A stretch of DNA of 46,667 nt from NCBI GenBank assembly GCA_050693875.1, contig JBOGWP010000096.1, positions 1 to 46,667 on the forward strand, written 5' to 3'. Below, one piece after another: positions 13,465 through 21,462 of the stretch. The notes beneath the pieces were generated by a model. The model worked only from the letters and a program-made list of their open reading frames with translations, did not search any database and was not told where the DNA came from. The position numbers were made by a program, and so were the translations under genes. Position 1 is the stretch's first letter. Each line of letters begins with the position of its first letter. The stretch comes from JBOGWP01 sp050693875. Its GTDB lineage: Bacteria > Actinomycetota > CADDZG01 > JAHWKV01 > JBOGWP01.

Positions 13465-14879
13465 TCGGGTCGCAGATCCTGGGGTTCGAGCCCACCGAGG
13501 ACGTGATCACCCAGGCCGTGAAACGCGCCGGGCAGGAGTACGAGCGGTGGAGCGAGCTCGTCGCGCAATGCGGCTACTGTCACCGCCCGATCCGGCTCGT
13601 GGGCCGTGTCCGGCAGATCAACAAGGCGACGGGCGAGGTCCGGGAGGCCTACTCCACCGAGCGCGAGCCGGACAACTGCCTGTTCGTCCCCTGCGGCAAC
13701 CGGCGGGAGCGGATGTGCCCCTCCTGCTCGGCGGTCTACAAGGCCGACACCTACCACCTGATCCTCGAAGGCATGGTCGGGGGGACGACCATCCCGGCGA
13801 CGGCGGCCACGCACCCCATGGTCTTCGCCACGTTCACGGCGCCCTCCTTCGGGGCGGTCCACGGCCACATCCGCAAGGACTACACGATCGAGCACTGCCG
13901 GAAGCGCTCTCGCCTCGGGGAGCGATGCGAGCACGGCGTTCGGCTCGGGTGCTGGGAGCGCCACCGCGAGGACGACCCGCGGCTCGGGACGCCGTTGTGT
14001 ACCGAGTGCTTCGGCTACGAGGATCAGGTCCTGTGGAACCGCTTCGCGCCCAAGCTCTGGGAGCGCACGACGATCTACCTGCCCCGGACGATCGCCCGGC
14101 TGGTCGGCATGCGCAAGAAGGAGCTCGACCAGGTGCTGCGCAAGCCGCAGTTCGCCAAGGTGGCGGAGTTCCAGCTGCGCGGGGCGCTCCACTTCCACGC
14201 CATCTTCCGCCTCGACGGGGTGGGCCCCGACGGAGGGATCGCTCCCCCGCCTCCCGAGTTCACGACGGAGCTGCTGATGGAGGCCATCACCGAGACGGCG
14301 CGGTCGGTCGTCGTGGTTCCCGAGCAGCTCGAGGGCCGCATGGAGCTCCGGTGGGGCAAGGAGGTCCATGTCCGCCCGGTCCGTCGCGGCGGCGACGTGT
14401 CGCAGGAGGTGGCGGCCTACATCGCCAAGTACGCGACCAAGGGGGCGGAGAGCCTCGCCGCGGACGAGGACGGGAAGGTCAACGACCACATCTCCCGCCT
14501 GCGGGAGGCGGCCTGGGACCTCGGCCGCCAACCAAGGTTCGCCGCCCTCCACCTAAGCGAGGCCGAGGCCGAGCTCGGGTTCCGGGGTCACTTCTCGACC
14601 CGGAGCCGCACCTACTCGACGACCCTCACAGCCAAGCGGCAGGTGCGTCGGGACTACGCGAGGCGCCGGCGGCTGCCCAGGGGTACGACCGAGTTGCTCG
14701 ACTGCTGGGGCCGCCCTGAGGACGAGGACGCCGTCGTCGTCGAGGCCCACTGGTCGTACGCCGGATCCGGCTACCACAACAAGGGCGAGCTCTGGCTGGC
14801 GCTCTCGGCCGCGGCCCGGGCCCGGGAATGGCGGCGGATCGCACGGGAGGAGATGGCGCAGGAGCGGCGAGCGAGTTAG
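13461..14879 (+). CDS. RepSA-type rolling-circle replication initiator
   Basis: The protein has 472 residues from GTG 13461. An N-terminal zinc region (QCGYCHRPI, CGNRRERMCPSCSAVYKADTYHL) leads to VFATFTAPSFGAVHGH, then CERH-like and LCTECFGYEDQVLWN segments, and the HUH motif GALHFHAIFRLDG, the metal-binding site of relaxase-like initiators. The VAAYIAKYATKGAE stretch contains the likely catalytic Tyr. This order matches the RepSA family of pSAM2 and related AICEs, which nicks the origin for rolling-circle replication. Its double-strand origin is often inside or beside rep; I did not find it by eye. It overlaps the upstream methyltransferase by four bases. Confidence 0.9.
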   Translation: MIGSQILGFEPTEDVITQAVKRAGQEYERWSELVAQCGYCHRPIRLVGRVRQINKATGEVREAYSTEREPDNCLFVPCGNRRERMCPSCSAVYKADTYHLILEGMVGGTTIPATAATHPMVFATFTAPSFGAVHGHIRKDYTIEHCRKRSRLGERCEHGVRLGCWERHREDDPRLGTPLCTECFGYEDQVLWNRFAPKLWERTTIYLPRTIARLVGMRKKELDQVLRKPQFAKVAEFQLRGALHFHAIFRLDGVGPDGGIAPPPPEFTTELLMEAITETARSVVVVPEQLEGRMELRWGKEVHVRPVRRGGDVSQEVAAYIAKYATKGAESLAADEDGKVNDHISRLREAAWDLGRQPRFAALHLSEAEAELGFRGHFSTRSRTYSTTLTAKRQVRRDYARRRRLPRGTTELLDCWGRPEDEDAVVVEAHWSYAGSGYHNKGELWLALSAAARAREWRRIAREEMAQERRAS

Positions 14880-14882
14880 GAG

Positions 14883-15089
14883 GTGAGGACGACGAAGAGT
14901 CACCAGGGGGCGCCGGTACGCCTGCTCTCTGTGGAGGAAGTGGCCGACATGCTCCAAGTCCCCGTTCAGACCATCTACCAGTGGCGACTGCGGCGGATAG
15001 GCCCGCCTTCAATGCGGGTCGGGCGCTACGTGCGGTTCGATCCCGGCGATCTCAAGCGCTGGATCGATGCCAGAAAGAAGGCGTCGTGA
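14883..15089 (+). CDS. Excisionase, MerR/HTH-17 type
   Basis: The protein has 68 residues with RLLSVEEVADMLQVPVQTIYQWRLRRIGPPSMRVGRYVRFDPGDLKRWID, a complete HTH-17/excisionase winged helix. It binds near the attachment site and directs the integrase toward excision. The GTG at 14883 is crowded by the AGGAGG just before it, so the true start may be a later GTG near 14932. It sits between rep and int, overlapping int by GTGA, the usual AICE order. Confidence 0.85.
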   Translation: MRTTKSHQGAPVRLLSVEEVADMLQVPVQTIYQWRLRRIGPPSMRVGRYVRFDPGDLKRWIDARKKAS

Positions 15090-16315
15090 GCGCGGACAAG
15101 CCCCCGAAGCGAAAGACCCCGTGGATCAGGCCGACGCCAAGCGGCAAGTGGCAGGCGCGATACCGCGACCCCTCCGGGCGGCTACGGGGCAGGACGTTCA
15201 CCCGGAAGACGGATGCACAAGCCTTTCTCGACGAGGTCAACAGGGACGTCCGCCGGGGAGAGTGGAAGGATCCGGCGCTCCAGAAGACCACGTTCGCGGA
15301 GCTCGCCCAAAGGTGGCTCCCGAGCATCGCTCACCTGGAGGCGAACACCCGGTCTCAACGGGAACTCGAGCTCCGGGTGCGGCTGCTTCCAAGGTTCGGG
15401 GAACGGCCTATCGGCTCGATCTCCGACTTCGACATCCAGGAGTTCAAGGCCGACCTGCTGGCCGCCGGGCTCGCTCCCGCGACGGTGAGCAAGTCACTGA
15501 TGACGCTCTCCCTGATCCTGAAGGCCGGCGTCGTCAACGGCTATATCAACCGGAATCCGTGCGCCACCGTGAAGAAGCCCGGCGATACGCCGCTGGCAGA
15601 GCGGATCTTCCTGACGCCGGAGCAGCTGCACGTGTTGGCCGACGCGATCGATCCGCGCTTTCGCGCCATGGTTCTCCTCGCCGGATACAGAGGCCTACGC
15701 TTCGGCGAGATTGCCGGGCTGCGGCCAAGCAAGCTGAACCTTCTGCTGGGCCGGATCGACATCTCGGAGGCACTGAAAGAGGTTCGGGGGGAGTTGTCCT
15801 TCGGAACTCCGAAGCATGGGCGACGCAGAACGGTGGCCCTCCCGCCGTTCCTCGTTGCAGCCTTGGACCAGCACCTGGTCCAGTTCCCGCCCCAGAACAA
15901 CGTCGTGTTCACGAGCGCCGACGGCTCGCTGCTCCGGCGTTCTAACTTCTCCCGTCGGGTCTGGAAGCCTGCGGTTCACGGCGCCGGTCTGCTGGATGCC
16001 CTGACGTTCCACGGGCTGAGACACACGGCAGTGAGCATCCTCACCGCGAGCGGCGCATCGATCGTGGAGCTCGCCGCCGTGATGGGGTGGGCGAAGTCGA
16101 CGGCCGCCGCGATGGCTGTCCGCTACGGGCACCTCTTCGACGCCCGCGAAAACCAGCTGACGGACGCTGTGGAGACCCTCTACCGGGTCACGGTCGCGGC
16201 CCAGACGGGCCTCTGTACCACGGCTGCACCACAGGAATTGTGGCCCCAGAGTGGCCTCCGGGGCGCTGCGGACGGTCCGGTGGACGGAGGGCCGCAGGGC
16301 GCCGCATGCGTCTGA
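15086..16315 (+). CDS. Tyrosine recombinase, AICE integrase
   Basis: The protein has 409 residues from GTG 15086. An AP2-like arm-binding region (GKWQARYRDPSGRLRGRTFTRKTDAQAFL) is followed by a SAM-like core-binding domain (TFAELAQRWLPSI...LAPATVSKSLMTLSLILK) and the catalytic domain. The catalytic residues are Arg in AGYRGLRFGEIAGL, Lys in TPKHGRRRTVAL, HxxR in HGLRHTAVS, and the nucleophile Tyr in AVRYGHLF. It integrates and excises the element at tRNA-Ile, whose 3' end lies 28 bases beyond its stop. The last ~50 residues (Gly/Pro-rich) look like a read-through tail, possibly created by the junction with the chromosome. Confidence 0.9.
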   Translation: MSADKPPKRKTPWIRPTPSGKWQARYRDPSGRLRGRTFTRKTDAQAFLDEVNRDVRRGEWKDPALQKTTFAELAQRWLPSIAHLEANTRSQRELELRVRLLPRFGERPIGSISDFDIQEFKADLLAAGLAPATVSKSLMTLSLILKAGVVNGYINRNPCATVKKPGDTPLAERIFLTPEQLHVLADAIDPRFRAMVLLAGYRGLRFGEIAGLRPSKLNLLLGRIDISEALKEVRGELSFGTPKHGRRRTVALPPFLVAALDQHLVQFPPQNNVVFTSADGSLLRRSNFSRRVWKPAVHGAGLLDALTFHGLRHTAVSILTASGASIVELAAVMGWAKSTAAAMAVRYGHLFDARENQLTDAVETLYRVTVAAQTGLCTTAAPQELWPQSGLRGAADGPVDGGPQGAACV

Positions 16316-16343
16316 CCTGCGGGAACGCCGTCGGGAGGGCTCG

Positions 16344-16417
<74 letters not shown>

Positions 16418-16488
16418 GCGGCGGACCATTGTAAGGCCCCCGTATGGCCCCCCGGACGGAACGAATCGCCTCGGCGGGGGCCTCGCCT

Positions 16489-16881
16489 CTACAGCTCCCG
16501 CTCGGAGAAGGTGACCTCGATGCCCCCCACGACGTCGGACACCAGGTTGTAGAGGAATGCCAGGAACAAGTTGATGGCCGACCAGGCGATTACGTTGGCG
16601 AGCCCGAGCAGGAACAGGATCCGGAACACTTGGGAGGCCCGGATGCGGAAGTCCGGCCACCCGATGTCGCGGATGAAGTTCTCGAGCTTGTCGACCACGC
16701 CCACACCCGACGCCACCATGTAGAGCATCAGCCCGGCGAGCAGGAAGACCACCACCACCGCTCCGTAGAAGAGCAGGGAGAACTTCAGCAGGCTCCAGGG
16801 GTCGACGTGGCGGATCGTGCGGCGCAGGGAGCGGGAACGGGATCGCATGACCCCGGCATCGTGGCGCGTCTCGACCTGCAT
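16489..16881 (-). CDS. DUF3566 membrane protein
   Basis: The protein has 130 residues from ATG 16881. A basic N-terminus (MRSRSRSLRRTIRHVDPWSLLKFS) leads to two transmembrane helices (LLFYGAVVVVFLLAGLMLYMVA and ILFLLGLANVIAWSAINLFLAFLYN) and a short tail, VVGGIEVTFSE. This matches DUF3566, a membrane protein encoded after gyrA in Actinomycetota and thought to interact with cell-division or wall proteins. A TTG at 16974 would give a longer form, but a -10-like TACAAT ends eight bases before ATG 16881, which suggests a leaderless transcript starting at that codon. Confidence 0.8.
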   Translation of the reverse strand: MQVETRHDAGVMRSRSRSLRRTIRHVDPWSLLKFSLLFYGAVVVVFLLAGLMLYMVASGVGVVDKLENFIRDIGWPDFRIRASQVFRILFLLGLANVIAWSAINLFLAFLYNLVSDVVGGIEVTFSEREL

Positions 16882-16889
16882 CTGGGGGG

Positions 16890-16895
16890 ATTGTA
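16890..16895 (-). promoter_or_regulatory. -10 element for DUF3566 gene
   Basis: The complement reads TACAAT, ending eight bases before ATG 16881. Transcription would start at or next to the initiation codon. No good -35 hexamer is visible. Confidence 0.35.
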
Positions 16896-16977
16896 GCCGC
16901 GGGGCATCGGCCTCCCCCGGAACATCGTGACCCGGCACCCTGATGGCTCGGCCCTCCTCGCCTTGAATCGTCAACCG

Positions 16978-16997
16978 TTGTCCACACCTGTGGACAA
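16978..16997. promoter_or_regulatory. Back-to-back DnaA-box pair
   Basis: TTGTCCACA-CC-TGTGGACAA: two perfect TTGTCCACA boxes face each other with a two-base spacer. They lie between rtcB and DUF3566, about 10 kb from oriC, and upstream of the DUF3566 promoter. Confidence 0.75.
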
Positions 16998-17068
16998 CTC
17001 CTGGGGATATCCGGCCGCGCTCCCCTCGGAGAGGGAGGCAGCCCCCGCCTCTATATCGGCACCGGCGA

Positions 17069-18505
17069 TCAACCCTTCACGACCCCCACCGGCCGCAACC
17101 TCGCCACGACCTTCGACAACCCCACCTTGTCGCATACCCGAACGACCTCGGCGGCCTCCTTGTAGGCGTAGGGCGCCTCCTCGGCGAGCAGCTTGGGCTG
17201 CGACGCCCGGACCAGGATCCCCTGCTTCTCGAGCTCCTGGCGAAGCTGCTGGCCGCTCATCCTCTTGACTGCCTGCTTGCGGCTCATCATGCGGCCCGCC
17301 CCGTGACAGGTCGACGAGAAGGCCAGCTCGGCGCTCTCGTTCGTGCCGACCAGCACGAACGATGCGCTGCCCATCGATCCCGGGATGAGCACCGGCTGCC
17401 CGACGTCCCGGTACCGGTCGGGAAGCTCGGGATGCCCCGGCCCGAAGGCGCGGGTGGCCCCCTTGCGGTGGACGCAGACCTCACGCTCCCGACCGTCGAC
17501 GACGTGGCGCTCGAGCTTGGCGATGTTATGGGAGACGTCGTAGACGAGGTTCATCGCGAGGTGGTGCGGCCCCCGCCGGAAGACCCGCTGGAAGCAGTCC
17601 CGCACACCGTCGGCGAGCACGTGGCGGTTGACCCGGGCGAAGTTCGCCGCCGCGGCCATCGCCTTGAGGTACCGCTGCCCGTCGGCGTCCTCGACGGGCG
17701 CGCAGGCGAGCTGGCGGTCGGGGGTCCTCAGGTCGAGGCGGCGCATCACCCGATCGAACGCCCGGACCTCCTCGGTGCAGGTCTGGTGTCCGATCCCCCG
17801 GCTGCCGGTATGGATCATCACGACCACCTGGTCGGCGAACAGCCCCATCGCCTTGGCGGCGGTCTCGTCGAAGACCTCGTCGACCACCTGCACCTCGACA
17901 AAGTGGTTGCCCGCCCCCAGGCTCCCGAGCTGTCCGGCCCCGCGATCCTTCGCACGTGCCGAGACGGCCTCCGGGTCGGCTCCCTCCATCCGGCCGTGGT
18001 CCTCGGCGTGCTCCTCGTCGTCCTCCCATCCGATCCCCTCGCCGAGGGCCCAATGGACGCCCTGCACGATGAGCTCGTCCATCTCGCTCGCGGAGAGCCG
18101 GCGGAGCCCGCCGGCACCGACCCCGCGGGGGATCCGAGCCGCAATTGTGTCGACGAGCGTCGGCAGCTCCGGAGAGACCTCCTCCCAGGCGAGGTCGGAG
18201 CGGATCAGCCGAACCCCACAGCCGATGTCGAAGCCCACACCGCCGGGGGAGACCACCCCGCCCGCACCGACGTCGGTCGCCGCCACGCCGCCGATGGGAA
18301 ACCCGTAGCCCCAGTGGATGTCGGGCATGGCGATCGAACGCCCGACGATGCCGGGGAGATGGGCGACGTTGCGGACCTGATCGAGCGCGCGGTCCTCCTT
18401 GGCCTTGACGAGCAGCTTCTCGGAGGCGAACACGAGCCCGTCGACGTGCATCCCCCCCTCGGCGGGGATCCGCCAGCGGAACTCGCCGTCCGGAACGAGG
18501 TCCAT
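17069..18505 (-). CDS. rtcB: RtcB RNA ligase
   Basis: This 478-residue protein ligates RNA 2',3'-cyclic phosphate (or 3'-phosphate) ends to 5'-hydroxyl ends through a guanylated histidine. Visible signatures are DIHWGYGFPIGGVAA near residue 65, GGVGFDIGCGVRLIRS with the metal-binding Asp and Cys, GAGNHFVEVQVVD, VMIHTGSRGIGHQ, MNLVYDVSHNIAKLE, HRKGATRAFGPGHPELP, PGSMGSASFVLVG, and CHGAGRMMSRKQA near the C-terminus, which includes the histidine that accepts GMP. The start at ATG 18505 gives the usual length. It is followed upstream on the same strand by its activator archease (38 bases apart), forming a two-gene RNA repair or healing unit placed after gyrA. Confidence 0.95.
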   Translation of the reverse strand: MDLVPDGEFRWRIPAEGGMHVDGLVFASEKLLVKAKEDRALDQVRNVAHLPGIVGRSIAMPDIHWGYGFPIGGVAATDVGAGGVVSPGGVGFDIGCGVRLIRSDLAWEEVSPELPTLVDTIAARIPRGVGAGGLRRLSASEMDELIVQGVHWALGEGIGWEDDEEHAEDHGRMEGADPEAVSARAKDRGAGQLGSLGAGNHFVEVQVVDEVFDETAAKAMGLFADQVVVMIHTGSRGIGHQTCTEEVRAFDRVMRRLDLRTPDRQLACAPVEDADGQRYLKAMAAAANFARVNRHVLADGVRDCFQRVFRRGPHHLAMNLVYDVSHNIAKLERHVVDGREREVCVHRKGATRAFGPGHPELPDRYRDVGQPVLIPGSMGSASFVLVGTNESAELAFSSTCHGAGRMMSRKQAVKRMSGQQLRQELEKQGILVRASQPKLLAEEAPYAYKEAAEVVRVCDKVGLSKVVARLRPVGVVKG

Positions 18506-18543
18506 ACGATCAGTCTGTCGGGCGGGCTGGGCCCCCACAAGGA

Positions 18544-18990
18544 TCACACGTCGACGAACACACTCGCTTCGAACCTCCCGCGGCGTTCCCGGATCTCGAG
18601 CCCGTGCATCGTGACAGCCTTCAGCTGCGGTCCCGTCTGCTGGAACCAATCGCCCACCACCCGGCCGCGCATCGCCGCCCGGACGATGAGCGCGGGCGCT
18701 CCCACCCGTTGCGTCGGCGGCTCGCCGATCTCGGTCACGACGAAGTCGCCGGCTGCGAACCCCTCGGCGTCGTGCAGGAACAGCAGATCCGACAGCCAGG
18801 CGTAGAGGAGCTCCTCGAGGTCGTCCGCCTCGGCGCCAGTCATGACCTCCCGCTCGAAGGCCACCGTCGACAGATCGTACTCCAGGCTGAACATCGCCTT
18901 CGCAGCCGTCTCGAACAGGTCGGCCAGGGAGGCGCCCCGGGCGCGGAAGCCGACGTCGGCGGTGTGGGAGAGGATCTCGAAGCTGCCCAC
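18544..18990 (-). CDS. Archease, RtcB cofactor
   Basis: The protein has 148 residues. The family signature is ILSHTADVGFRARGASLADLFETAAKAMFSLEYD at the N-terminus, with the acidic metal-binding residues, followed by DLEELLYAWLSDLLFLHDAEGF and the closing LEIRERRGRFEASVFVDV. Archease accelerates RtcB guanylylation. It sits 38 bases upstream of rtcB and 21 bases after gyrA on the same strand, so all three may be co-transcribed. Confidence 0.95.
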   Translation of the reverse strand: MGSFEILSHTADVGFRARGASLADLFETAAKAMFSLEYDLSTVAFEREVMTGAEADDLEELLYAWLSDLLFLHDAEGFAAGDFVVTEIGEPPTQRVGAPALIVRAAMRGRVVGDWFQQTGPQLKAVTMHGLEIRERRGRFEASVFVDV

Positions 18991-19011
18991 GCTCCGGGCG
19001 GGTGAGCCCCG

Positions 19012-21462
19012 TTACTCCTCTGTCACCGGGGCCATCCCCACGAGGCTCGTCCCCGACTCCAGGCGCATGATGCGGACGCCGGTGGTGGCGCGTCCCTGCC
19101 GGGCGATGCCGCGCACCGCGATCCGGATCACCTGGCCGTCGCTCGAGATCAGGAACACCTCGTGCCCCGGCCGGACCACGCCGGCCCCGGCGAGCACGCC
19201 GCGCCTACCCACGAGCTTCGCGGTCATGACGCCCCTTCCGCCGCGGCGCTGCACCTGGTAATGGGTGAGCAGCGTCCGCTTTCCGTAGCCGGCGTCGGTG
19301 ATGATCAGCAGCTCGCCGTTGGGGTCGACCACGTCGAAGGAGACCACCTCGTCGTCCTCGGCGAGCTTCATCGCAATCACCCCGGAGGCGGTCCGTCCCA
19401 TCGGGCGCACGTCCGACTCGGCGAAGCGGATGGCCTGGGCATGCCGGGAGACCATGATCAGCTCGTCCTCGCCCGAGGTTGCCCGCACCAGCACCACCTC
19501 GTCGTCGCGGCGGAGCTGGAGGGCGATGATGCCGTCGCGCCGCGACGAGTCGTAGGCGCCGAACAGGGTCTTCTTGATGATCCCGAGCTTGGTCGCGATC
19601 ACGAGGTACTTGTGCGTCTCGAAGTCGCGGGTGTCGATGGCGGTGGCGACGCGCTCGCCGGCAACGAAGGGGAGGAGGTTGCGGATGGAGATCCCCCGGG
19701 ACGTACGGTCCTTCTCGGGGATCTCGTGGGCCTTGATCCGGTAGACCTTGCCCCGGTTCGAGAAGATCAGCACGTAGGAGTGGTTGGTGGTGGTGAGGAG
19801 CTGGGTGACGAGGTCACCCTCCTTCAACTGTGTGCCGATCACGCCCTTTCCGCCCCGGCCCTGGGTGCGGTACACGGCGGCCTTCGTTCGCTTGATGTAG
19901 CCCGACCGGCTGATCGTGATGATCACGTCCTCGTCTGGGATCAGGTCCTCGATCTCGAGGCTTCCCTCGTCGACGCCGATCTCGGTGCGGCGAGGGTTGG
20001 CGAACTTCTCTTTGATCGCGACCATCTCGTCCTTGATCACCCCGCGCAGCTTGTCCGGCGAGTCGAGGATCGAGCGCAGCTCGGCGATGCGCTGCCGTAG
20101 CTCCTCCGACTCGTCCTTGATCTTCTGGCGCTCGAGCGCGGCCAAGCGGCGCAACTGCATGTCGAGGATGGCGTTCGCTTGGATCTCCGAGAGCTCGAAG
20201 CGGCCCATGAGCTTCCCGCGGGCGTCGTCGGCCGAGCTCGACTCCCGGATCAGCTGGAGCACCGCGTCGAGATGGTCGAGCGCGATGAGTAGGCCCTCGA
20301 GGATGTGCATCCGCTCCTCGGCCTTCCGCAGCCGAAATCGCGTGCGGCGGGTGACGACGTCGATCTGGTGGTCGAGGTAGTGACGCAGGATGTCGGCGAG
20401 GGGCAGCGTGCGCGGGATGCCGTCGACCAGCGCCAGCATGTTCATCCCGAACGACTCCTGCAGCTGGGTGTGCTTGAAGAGGTTGTTCAGCACGACCCGG
20501 GGGATGGCGTCGCGGCGCAGCTCGATCACGAAGCGCGTCCCGTGGCGGTTGGTCTCGTTCTTCACGTCCGAGATGCCGGTCAGCTTCTTCGCGAGCGTCA
20601 GGTCGGCGATCCGTTCGGCGAGGCGCTCCGACGACACCATGTAGGGAAGCTCGGTGACGACGATTCGCTGGCGGCCGGCGCGCCCCTCCTCGATCTCGCA
20701 TCGGGCGCGCACCCTGACCGTGCCCCGCCCCGTGGTGTAGGCCTCCTTGATCCCTTCGCGGCCGAGGATGATGCCGGCGGTGGGGAAGTCGGGGCCCTTC
20801 ACGATGCGCATCAACTGGGCCGGGGTGATCTCGGGATCGTCGATCATCGCCACCACTGCGTCGACGACCTCGCCGAGGTTGTGGGGCGGGATGTTGGTCG
20901 CCATCCCGACCGCGATGCCGGTGGAGCCGTTGACGAGCAGGTTCGGCAATCGCGAGGGGAGGGCGAGCGGCTCCTCCTCGAGGTTGTCGTAGTTCGGGAC
21001 GAAGGCGACGGTCTCCTCGTCGATGTCGCGCAGCATCTCCATCGCGAGCGGCGCGAGGCGGCATTCCGTGTATCGCATCGCGGCCGGCGGGTCGCCGTCC
21101 GCGCTCCCGAAGTTCCCCCGCCCGTCCACGAGCGGATGCCGCAATGCGAAGTCCTGCGCCATGCGGGCGAGGGAGTCGTAGACCGCCTCCGGGCTGTGGG
21201 GGTGGTACTTCGCGGTGACGTCGCCGACCACGCGCGCCGCCTTCCGATAGGGCGTTCCCGCCCGGAGCCCCTCCCGGTACATCGAGTAGAGGATCCGCCG
21301 GTGCACCGGCTTGAGCCCGTCGCGCACATCCGGCAGGGCGCGCGAGACGATCACGCTCATCGCATAGTCGATGTAGGAGCGCTGAACCTCCTGCTCGATC
21401 TCGACCGTCTCGATGTTGGAGTCGGAGAGCGGGGGTTGCGTCGGGGGGATCTCGTCTGCCAT
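19012..21462 (-). CDS. gyrA: DNA gyrase subunit A
   Basis: The 816-residue protein starts at ATG 21462, which overlaps the gyrB stop as TAATG, so the two subunits are translationally coupled. RSYIDYAMSVIVSRALPDVRDGLKPVHRRIL opens the breakage-reunion domain, and RYTECRLAPLA holds the active-site Tyr that attaches to DNA. The C-terminal domain has six beta-pinwheel blades and the GyrA-box QRRGGRG, which marks gyrase rather than topoisomerase IV. It introduces negative supercoils with GyrB. Confidence 0.97.
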   Translation of the reverse strand: MADEIPPTQPPLSDSNIETVEIEQEVQRSYIDYAMSVIVSRALPDVRDGLKPVHRRILYSMYREGLRAGTPYRKAARVVGDVTAKYHPHSPEAVYDSLARMAQDFALRHPLVDGRGNFGSADGDPPAAMRYTECRLAPLAMEMLRDIDEETVAFVPNYDNLEEEPLALPSRLPNLLVNGSTGIAVGMATNIPPHNLGEVVDAVVAMIDDPEITPAQLMRIVKGPDFPTAGIILGREGIKEAYTTGRGTVRVRARCEIEEGRAGRQRIVVTELPYMVSSERLAERIADLTLAKKLTGISDVKNETNRHGTRFVIELRRDAIPRVVLNNLFKHTQLQESFGMNMLALVDGIPRTLPLADILRHYLDHQIDVVTRRTRFRLRKAEERMHILEGLLIALDHLDAVLQLIRESSSADDARGKLMGRFELSEIQANAILDMQLRRLAALERQKIKDESEELRQRIAELRSILDSPDKLRGVIKDEMVAIKEKFANPRRTEIGVDEGSLEIEDLIPDEDVIITISRSGYIKRTKAAVYRTQGRGGKGVIGTQLKEGDLVTQLLTTTNHSYVLIFSNRGKVYRIKAHEIPEKDRTSRGISIRNLLPFVAGERVATAIDTRDFETHKYLVIATKLGIIKKTLFGAYDSSRRDGIIALQLRRDDEVVLVRATSGEDELIMVSRHAQAIRFAESDVRPMGRTASGVIAMKLAEDDEVVSFDVVDPNGELLIITDAGYGKRTLLTHYQVQRRGGRGVMTAKLVGRRGVLAGAGVVRPGHEVFLISSDGQVIRIAVRGIARQGRATTGVRIMRLESGTSLVGMAPVTEE

